Origin: Chryseobacterium sp. G0162
GTDB lineage: Bacteria; Bacteroidota; Bacteroidia; Flavobacteriales; Weeksellaceae
NCBI RefSeq assembly: GCF_003815715.1
Contig: NZ_CP033922.1
Location: forward strand, 4,884,001 to 4,948,000
Direction: 5' to 3'
Length of the DNA stretch: 64,000 bases
The notes below the pieces were generated by a model. The model did no database searches, had not been told where the DNA came from, and saw only the letters and a list, made by a program, of their open reading frames with translations. This document shows positions 58,775 to 64,000 of this stretch, one piece after another (position 1 is the first letter of the stretch; the number at the start of each line of letters is the position of its first letter). A program made the position numbers and the translations under genes.

Positions 58775-59776
58775 ATGAAAAATAGTAGAAAACCTCCATT
58801 TTTTGGAGAAACAGTTGTCATTACCGGAGCATCAAGCGGAATTGGCAAGGCCACCGCAGAAGCCTTTGCTGAGCAGGGAGCTGATCTTGTTCTTGCAGCC
58901 CGTAATGAAGAAGCTTTGAAAGAAACTGCAGAAATATGCAGAAGCCTGGGAGTTAATGTTATTACTGTTCCTACTGATGTTTCTGTAGCGGAAGAAGTAG
59001 CCCATCTTGTGAATGAAGCCATTCAGTTCAGTGGTAAAATTGATTATTGGGTGAATAATGCAGGAGTACTGGCATTTGGAAAATTTGAGGAAATTCCAGT
59101 AGATGTTACCGATCAGATTATTAAAACAAATCTTTTAGGATATATGCATGCAGCTCATGCGGTACTTCCCGTTTTTAAACGGCAGAAAAAAGGAGTATTG
59201 CTTAATAATATTTCGATTGGCGGATGGATGCCGGCTCCTTATGGAACAGCTTATACTGCTTCAAAATACGGTATCCGGGGAATGACTGAAACATTGCAGG
59301 GTGAAGTGTCAGATTTTCCGGATATCCATATTTGTGCGTTGTATCCCGGTTTCCAGAAATCTTCAGGAATAGAACATGCCGCTAATTATTCAGGAATCAA
59401 ACTCAGTACTCCTCCTCCATCATTTGACCCAAGAAAACTGGCCGCTTCTATTGTAAGAACAGCAAAAAATCCTACTGAAGCATCTTATCCGGACTGGTCA
59501 GCAGTGGCTTTTAAAAGTATTTATGAAATTTTTCCCGGTGTTGTTCGGTATGTTTCTTCAGCAGCAATGCGAATGGTGATGAAAAAAGCCAATAAAGATG
59601 AAAAATCAAAAGGAAATGTATTAGAACCCTCCAAAGGAAATATGGGAATTGATGGAAAATCACTGTTCACTATTTCTGCAAAACCATTGATATGGACTGC
59701 CGCCGGAATTTTAGGAATAGCAGCTGCCAAATTTCTGTTTTCAGGAATGTCTAGAAAAATTAATGAAGCTCAGTAA
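58775..59776 (+). CDS. Short-chain dehydrogenase with C-terminal membrane anchor
   Basis: A 333-aa SDR. The cofactor motif is VVITGASSGIGKATAEAFAE at about 13, with DYWVNNAGVLAFG at about 92, Ser in NNISIGGWMPAP and the catalytic YTASKYGIRG at about 164. The extension beyond residue 260 is longer than in classical SDRs and ends in a hydrophobic helix (LIWTAAGILGIAAAKFLFSG, about 308-327), which should hold the protein at the membrane. It is probably co-transcribed with ndh. The substrate is unknown. Confidence 0.9.
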   Translation: MKNSRKPPFFGETVVITGASSGIGKATAEAFAEQGADLVLAARNEEALKETAEICRSLGVNVITVPTDVSVAEEVAHLVNEAIQFSGKIDYWVNNAGVLAFGKFEEIPVDVTDQIIKTNLLGYMHAAHAVLPVFKRQKKGVLLNNISIGGWMPAPYGTAYTASKYGIRGMTETLQGEVSDFPDIHICALYPGFQKSSGIEHAANYSGIKLSTPPPSFDPRKLAASIVRTAKNPTEASYPDWSAVAFKSIYEIFPGVVRYVSSAAMRMVMKKANKDEKSKGNVLEPSKGNMGIDGKSLFTISAKPLIWTAAGILGIAAAKFLFSGMSRKINEAQ

Positions 59777-59788
59777 CATCATATAAAT

Positions 59789-59833
59789 CAGCTGTAATAA
59801 GGGATGTGAAAATCAATATTACAGCTGGTTTTT
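59789..59833 (+). terminator. Terminator of the ndh-SDR transcript
   Basis: CAGCTGTAATA (59789-59799) and TATTACAGCTG (59817-59827) form a perfect 11-bp stem with a 17-nt loop, followed by GTTTTT. It lies 12 bp past the SDR stop. Confidence 0.8.
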
Positions 59834-59995
59834 AATAGATTAAATGAGTAATTTAAGATATTCTGAATAGAAAATAAGAATCTTTTCCTGATCTTAGGGA
59901 AGTTTTTAAAACGTGTTTTGGGTAAGTTTCTCTAAGATATTTCATAAATTTACACAGCAGTTTCAAATTGAGGCTCGCATTAAAATTCTTCCCAG

Positions 59996-61843
59996 GTGAA
60001 AATTCACAACAAAAAAAAGTACCTAAGTTTTCTAAAATTTAAAAGAGATTTCCAAAAATATGGACTGGAAAAAGCACGCAGTTATGAGCTTATTCTGCAT
60101 TGGCTAAACAATAGGCTGAGCCGGAATCAGTTTCTTGTGCTTTCCGGAATCCTGGTTGGATGTACAGCAGGTTTAGCCGGAGTTATTCTGAAAACACTGG
60201 TACATAATATTCACTATTTTATTACCAATAAAGTTCATTTTGAATATCAGATCCTATTCTATATCGTTTTTCCGTTTTTAGGAATTGTTCTGACCACAAT
60301 GATTGTTTTAACATTGTTTAAAGGCCAGGATAGAAAAGGAATTGGAGCAATACTGTACGAAATTGCTCAAAATTCAAGCATCGTAGCTTCTGTAAAAATG
60401 TACTCACAGGTGATCCAAAGTGCAGTTACCGTTGGACTGGGAGGTTCTGCCGGACTGGAAAGCCCCATTGCAGTTACCGGAGCTGCCATAGGATCAAATT
60501 ATGCACAGACTTACCGACTCAATTATAAGGAACGTACATTATTACTGGCAGCGGGAGCCACAGCCGGAATAGCTTCGGCTTTCAATGCACCTATCGCCGG
60601 AATCATGTTTGCCTTTGAAATTCTCCTGACTGGAGTGGTTTTTACAGACTTTATTCCATTGGTCGTTGCAGCAGTTTGTGGAAGTCTTTTGTCCAGGATA
60701 CTGCTTCAGGAGGATGTCCTTTTCAGATTTTATACCAGAGAAGCTTTTAACTATAAAAATCTGCCTTATTATCTTATTTTAGGCCTTGTAACAGGACTCT
60801 ATGCAAGATATTTTGTGATTATCTCCCAAAAAGTGGAGCATTTTATAAAAGGACTTAAGCTTTCAAAAATGCGTAAAGCCATGTTTGGAGGAGCTGTTCT
60901 TTCCCTGCTTTGTGTACTTTTCCCTCCTTTATTTGGTGAAGGATATGAAACGGTGAAGGCTTTTACCAACGGAAATACACATTCAATTATAGAAAACAGC
61001 TTTTTCAGGTATTTTGAAATTGGAGATTGGACGATTATAGTTTTTTTGGTACTCGTACTGCTATTAAAAGCTTTTGCTACTTCATTCACCATATTCAGTG
61101 GCGGAAATGGAGGAAATTTTGCTCCTTCTCTTTTTGCCGGTGGAACCTTAGGGTATTTATTTGCATTGGTTTGCCAGCATATTGGATTTACAGATGTCCC
61201 GGTTACCAATCTTGTTCTGGTAGGAATGGCCGGAGCCATGAGTGGCGTAATGTATGCCCCACTTACAGCAATATTCCTGATCGCAGAATCCAGCTTTGGA
61301 TATGATCTGTTTATTCCTTTGATGATTGTTTCCATCATTTCATATCTTATTGCCAAATGGTTCTCTCCTATTTCTCCGGAATTGAAATCCCTTGCAGATG
61401 AAGGAAAGATATTTACCAATAAACATGATAAAAACTTACTTTTTGCTCTAAGAACAGAGGATTTTATCGATAAATATTCTCAGACGATTCAGGAAAATGC
61501 TTCTATTACAGACCTCTTTGAATTGGTAAAGAACGGAGATAAAAATATTTTTGCTATCGTAGATGAGACCAGAGCATTAAAAGGTGTTTTAACGCTGGAT
61601 GATATCAGGCCCTATCTTTTTAATAAAGAAATTGACACTAGCCAAACGGTTGCTCAGATTATCAAGGCTCCTCCTGCGATAGTCCATCCTGAAAATAAGC
61701 CTCTTCAAATCCTTCAAATTTTTGATGACACCGGAGTATGGAATCTTCCTGTTGTCAATGAAAATAATGTTTTTATTGGGTTTATTTCCAAGTCTTCTAT
61801 TCTGATGAGTTATAGAAAATTGTTGAAGGAGTATTCAGATTAA
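59996..61843 (+). CDS. ClC-family chloride channel/antiporter with CBS domains
   Basis: A 615-aa inner-membrane ClC protein, starting with GTG at 59996 (no nearby ATG fits the family). The selectivity-filter motifs are GLGGSAGLESPIAVTGAAIG (residue E of LESP is the gating glutamate position) and GGNGGNFAPSLFAGG (G-x-F-x-P). About ten membrane helices span 35-470. A C-terminal pair of CBS domains (about 485-615: ENASITDLFELVKNGDKNIF and NKPLQILQIFDDTGVWNLPV) would bind nucleotide. Whether it is a channel or a Cl/H exchanger is open. It is a single gene; TAAATTTA at 59948 is a weak promoter candidate. Confidence 0.92.
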   Translation: MKIHNKKKYLSFLKFKRDFQKYGLEKARSYELILHWLNNRLSRNQFLVLSGILVGCTAGLAGVILKTLVHNIHYFITNKVHFEYQILFYIVFPFLGIVLTTMIVLTLFKGQDRKGIGAILYEIAQNSSIVASVKMYSQVIQSAVTVGLGGSAGLESPIAVTGAAIGSNYAQTYRLNYKERTLLLAAGATAGIASAFNAPIAGIMFAFEILLTGVVFTDFIPLVVAAVCGSLLSRILLQEDVLFRFYTREAFNYKNLPYYLILGLVTGLYARYFVIISQKVEHFIKGLKLSKMRKAMFGGAVLSLLCVLFPPLFGEGYETVKAFTNGNTHSIIENSFFRYFEIGDWTIIVFLVLVLLLKAFATSFTIFSGGNGGNFAPSLFAGGTLGYLFALVCQHIGFTDVPVTNLVLVGMAGAMSGVMYAPLTAIFLIAESSFGYDLFIPLMIVSIISYLIAKWFSPISPELKSLADEGKIFTNKHDKNLLFALRTEDFIDKYSQTIQENASITDLFELVKNGDKNIFAIVDETRALKGVLTLDDIRPYLFNKEIDTSQTVAQIIKAPPAIVHPENKPLQILQIFDDTGVWNLPVVNENNVFIGFISKSSILMSYRKLLKEYSD

Positions 61844-61927
61844 AGAGTTAAACCACCTTTCAAACAGTAGTAGTATCTTAAAATAACTTATTGTTAAAAA
61901 CTTTTATGCCTTCTGCGTTAAAAAATA

Positions 61928-61957
61928 AATCCGTTCAAATACTGAACGGATTTTTTA
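61928..61957. terminator. Terminator between the ClC gene and the aldo/keto reductase gene
   Basis: AATCCGTTCA / TGAACGGATT, a perfect 10-bp stem with loop AATAC, then TTTTTT on the plus strand; on the minus strand TATTTTTTAAC follows. It can serve both convergent genes. Confidence 0.85.
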
Positions 61958-61979
61958 ATCTAATAATGAAGTTTAAAAA

Positions 61980-62924
61980 TTAATGGCTCACTTTATTAAG
62001 CAAGTCAATATCTTCCTGATCTAAAGTAAGTTTCGGAGCGTTGAATAACGTTTCAAGTTGTGAAGAACTGGTAGCACTTACAATAGGTGCAGTAATCAAT
62101 GGATTGGATAACAGCCATGCTAAAGCCACTGTCCCCTGATTGCTATGATGTTTTTCACTCACCTGATCCAGTGCTTTTAACACTTCTGTTCCTTTTGGAT
62201 TTAAATATTTTCTTATCCCTTCTCCTCGTGCACTTTTGGCAAGATCTGCTTCATCACGATATTTCCCGGTTAAGAATCCTGCTGCCAGTGACCAATAAGG
62301 AAATACACTCAGATCAAATTGTTCAACTAAAGGAGCATAGTTTTTTTCAAAACCTTCTCTTTCCAATAAATTATAATGGGGTTGTAATGCAACATATTTA
62401 GGAAGGTTATTCTTTTCAGAGGCTTCAAAGGATGCTTTTAAACGTTCAGGAGAAAGGTTAGATGCTGCGATATAACGTACTTTTCCAGCTTTGATAATTT
62501 CATCATAGGCAGAAAGTGTTTCTTCTACCGGAGTGGTATGATCGTCAAAATGCGTATAATAAAGATCAATATGATCAGTTTGAAGTCTTTGCAGAGACTC
62601 ATCTACAGACCTTAAAATATGTTTTTTACTGATATCGTAGCCATGCTCCTTCGTCTCAGAACCTACTTTGGTAGCCAGAACAATATCCTTACGGTTGTTA
62701 CGGCTTTTCATCCATTTTCCGATGATCTCTTCAGATTGTCCACCTCTTCCGTTTACCCACCATGAATAGGTGTCTGCGGTATCTACAAAATTGAATCCGG
62801 CTGCTGTAAACTGATCCAGGATATCAAAGGATTGTTTTTCGTCCAGTGTCCATCCGAAAACATTTCCTCCGAAATTAATAGGAGCTACTTCTAAATCCGT
62901 GTTTTTGATCTTTCTTTTTTCCAT
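61980..62924 (-). CDS. Aldo/keto reductase
   Basis: A 314-aa NADP-dependent oxidoreductase of the AKR superfamily (YajO/YdjG-like branch). Catalytic residues are visible: Asp and Tyr in FNFVDTADTYSWWVNGRGG (about 44-62), Lys in VLATKVGSETK (about 83) and His in DLYYTHFDDHT (about 121). The cofactor end has APIVSATSSSQLETLFNAPK at about 275. It is convergent with the ClC gene. It is not a close copy of the AKR at 56274. Substrate unknown. Confidence 0.88.
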   Translation of the reverse strand: MEKRKIKNTDLEVAPINFGGNVFGWTLDEKQSFDILDQFTAAGFNFVDTADTYSWWVNGRGGQSEEIIGKWMKSRNNRKDIVLATKVGSETKEHGYDISKKHILRSVDESLQRLQTDHIDLYYTHFDDHTTPVEETLSAYDEIIKAGKVRYIAASNLSPERLKASFEASEKNNLPKYVALQPHYNLLEREGFEKNYAPLVEQFDLSVFPYWSLAAGFLTGKYRDEADLAKSARGEGIRKYLNPKGTEVLKALDQVSEKHHSNQGTVALAWLLSNPLITAPIVSATSSSQLETLFNAPKLTLDQEDIDLLNKVSH

Positions 62925-63063
62925 AAAAATAATTTTACTAACTGAAATCTAAGGTAGCAAATATTATTCTTCATCACTATTCAAAATAGCCATATGCTCT
63001 ATAGTTATTATAAATGAAAAAGCCGATGATTCCTCATTTATTTTGCAGAATGCGATAATAAAA

Positions 63064-63087
63064 AAACAGTCTTATAGAAGACTGTTT
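63064..63087 (-). terminator. Terminator for the gene at the right edge
   Basis: AAACAGTCTT / AAGACTGTTT, a perfect 10-bp stem with loop ATAG, followed on the minus strand by TTTATTATCG. It lies about 220 bp past the stop at 63311. Confidence 0.75.
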
Positions 63088-63184
63088 CTGCTGTAATTGT
63101 TGGATTAACGTAAAGGCACAAGTTTTATCTGTATTGTGTATTTTTTTTACACAAGATAACTCTAGTATTCTTTTCGTACTAATT

Positions 63185-63230
63185 CTATGTGACTTTGTGG
63201 TTAAATTTTTAAAACCACATAGAGACATAG
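63185..63230. repeat. Imperfect palindrome of a dispersed type
   Basis: CTATGTGACTTTGTGGTT and AACCACATAGAGACATAG form a long imperfect hairpin around AAATTTTTAA. The text ACCACATAGAGACATAGAG is of a kind often repeated between genes in flavobacteria (from memory). No gene is seen in 62925-63310 apart from this and the terminator. Confidence 0.5.
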
Positions 63231-63310
63231 AGTTATGCAAGCTAATTCAAGTAAATAAAATAATTAATCCATTCATTGTGGTGTATTTTTCAAACTATCT
63301 GCGAGATAAT

Positions 63311-64000
63311 CTATTGCTTTTCAATCTGAGGAATTTCAAGTGCTATCAGAATTTGTCTGTATTCCTGTAATTGAAGATTAATCGTTTGTAATCCTTGTTT
63401 AAAGAATGCAGATGTGTTGAATAGGTTTTGATAATATTCTACTCCCTCCAGCATATTCTTTTTGAATGCATTCCATTTCTTTGTTTGAGACTGGGTAATT
63501 TGTATGGAAGTGTTTTCGATTTCCTTTTTCAGATACTCTACATACATTTTCAGTTCATTGATGAACATATTAGGACGGTTGTTATCAGGCAGAATATTGG
63601 TATTGCCATAAATATGTTTTACCATTTCCGAAAGAGAAACTTCTTTATCAAAAAAGGCAATATTGGGTCCCGGACAGATGACAACACCTTGCTTTTCGCC
63701 CTTAATCTCTATTCCCTGTTCCATGTAAGCAGCGTTTACAAGTCCTACACAAAGACAGGCTTTATCTGTAATTTCAGTTTTTTTCTTTTCAAACTCTTCT
63801 GTAGAAAGTGTTTCTTTCTGATGATAAAGTTCGTTCAACTTCATATCCTGATATTTCTTAGAAGCAGTACAGGTGCCTTCAGGAGAATATTCTTTGCTTA
63901 ATGCTAATAATTTCTTTGGACATGAGCTTCCATACCTTCCTTTGGCTTCTTTCTGCTGTTTTAATAATTCGTTAGAAGTTCCTTTTATAGTGTTGAAAGG
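63311..64000 (-). CDS. Partial gene of unrecognised family, 5' end beyond the window
   Basis: The frame is open from the window edge to the stop at 63311 (229 codons); the ATG at 63844 is internal, since the frame upstream is clearly coding (GTSNELLKQQKEAKGRYGSS, then CPKKLLALSKEYSPEGTCTA). Further on it has ITDKACLCVGLVNAAYMEQG and GVVICPGPNIAFFDKE, with conserved-looking cysteines (C-L-C and CPGP), and a helical C-terminal ~90 residues. The Cys pattern may bind a metal or cofactor. I do not recognise the family; similar tails may occur behind nitronate-monooxygenase-like domains, which would lie outside the window, but this is only a weak recollection. Confidence 0.7.
   Translation of the reverse strand, partial: PFNTIKGTSNELLKQQKEAKGRYGSSCPKKLLALSKEYSPEGTCTASKKYQDMKLNELYHQKETLSTEEFEKKKTEITDKACLCVGLVNAAYMEQGIEIKGEKQGVVICPGPNIAFFDKEVSLSEMVKHIYGNTNILPDNNRPNMFINELKMYVEYLKKEIENTSIQITQSQTKKWNAFKKNMLEGVEYYQNLFNTSAFFKQGLQTINLQLQEYRQILIALEIPQIEKQ

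Noticed and set aside
60799..61419. 206-aa minus-strand frame within the ClC gene
   Set aside because: Antisense shadow of conserved ClC motifs; no start context or family resemblance.

Overview
The window is AT-rich DNA from a Bacteroidota bacterium of the Flavobacteriia, most likely Chryseobacterium or a close relative. Supporting signs are several proteins with type IX secretion (T9SS) C-terminal domains, TonB-dependent outer-membrane proteins, candidate promoters of the TAnnTTTG type, SusC-era style lipidless Sec signals ending in A-Q, and few Shine-Dalgarno sites. The genus is inferred from gene content; no rRNA or other marker is present. I see no tRNA, rRNA, CRISPR array, transposase, phage gene or replication origin.

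Region 1 (1-9.4 kb, minus strand) is an assimilatory sulfate reduction and cysteine synthesis operon: Rrf2 regulator, cysH (APS-reductase type), cysD, cysN, serine acetyltransferase, cysteine synthase, uroporphyrinogen-III methyltransferase (siroheme), cysJ and cysI (its end lies beyond the left edge). A GNAT acetyltransferase gene follows at 9.6-10.1 kb.

Region 2 (10.1-22.8 kb, minus) is a polymorphic toxin locus. An operon encodes a T9SS beta-propeller-like protein, a 1071-aa YD-repeat protein, a 1198-aa Rhs protein with a barnase-like C-terminus, and a barstar-like immunity protein. Behind it lies a graveyard of displaced Rhs tails, toxin ends and immunity genes: an ART-like toxin piece with its immunity gene, a 347-bp repeat of the Rhs core leading to a second toxin with a membrane immunity protein, then a deleted ART-like copy with a frameshifted immunity gene.

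Region 3 (23.2-35.0 kb) looks devoted to proline-rich or collagen-like peptides: a secreted M43 metalloprotease, a complete trans-4-hydroxy-L-proline pathway (epimerase, D-hydroxyproline oxidoreductase, deaminase, 2,5-dioxovalerate dehydrogenase), an AraC regulator, and divergent X-Pro aminopeptidase and DPP-IV genes. A 40-bp two-armed site occurs on both sides of araC, at the same distance from a promoter-like element facing each enzyme set, which suggests one regulon.

Region 4 (35-48.5 kb) is mixed: two DNA glycosylases (Mpg, Mug), an SMR exporter, a LytS/LytR-type two-component pair, DoxX, a TlpA thioredoxin with a rhodanese-like protein, a SUKH-like protein with an L7/L12-like tail, an FAD dehydrogenase with an SDR, a seven-repeat T9SS protein and a dienelactone-hydrolase-like enzyme.

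Region 5 (48.6-64 kb) holds PAP2 phosphatase, TonB-dependent receptor, DUF347-type membrane protein, TauE/SafE transporter and an OmpR-type two-component system (all minus), then aldo/keto reductases, NDH-2, a second SDR, a ClC channel and a partial unrecognised gene at the right edge. Intergenic spaces carry several palindromic or direct repeats and decayed gene ends.
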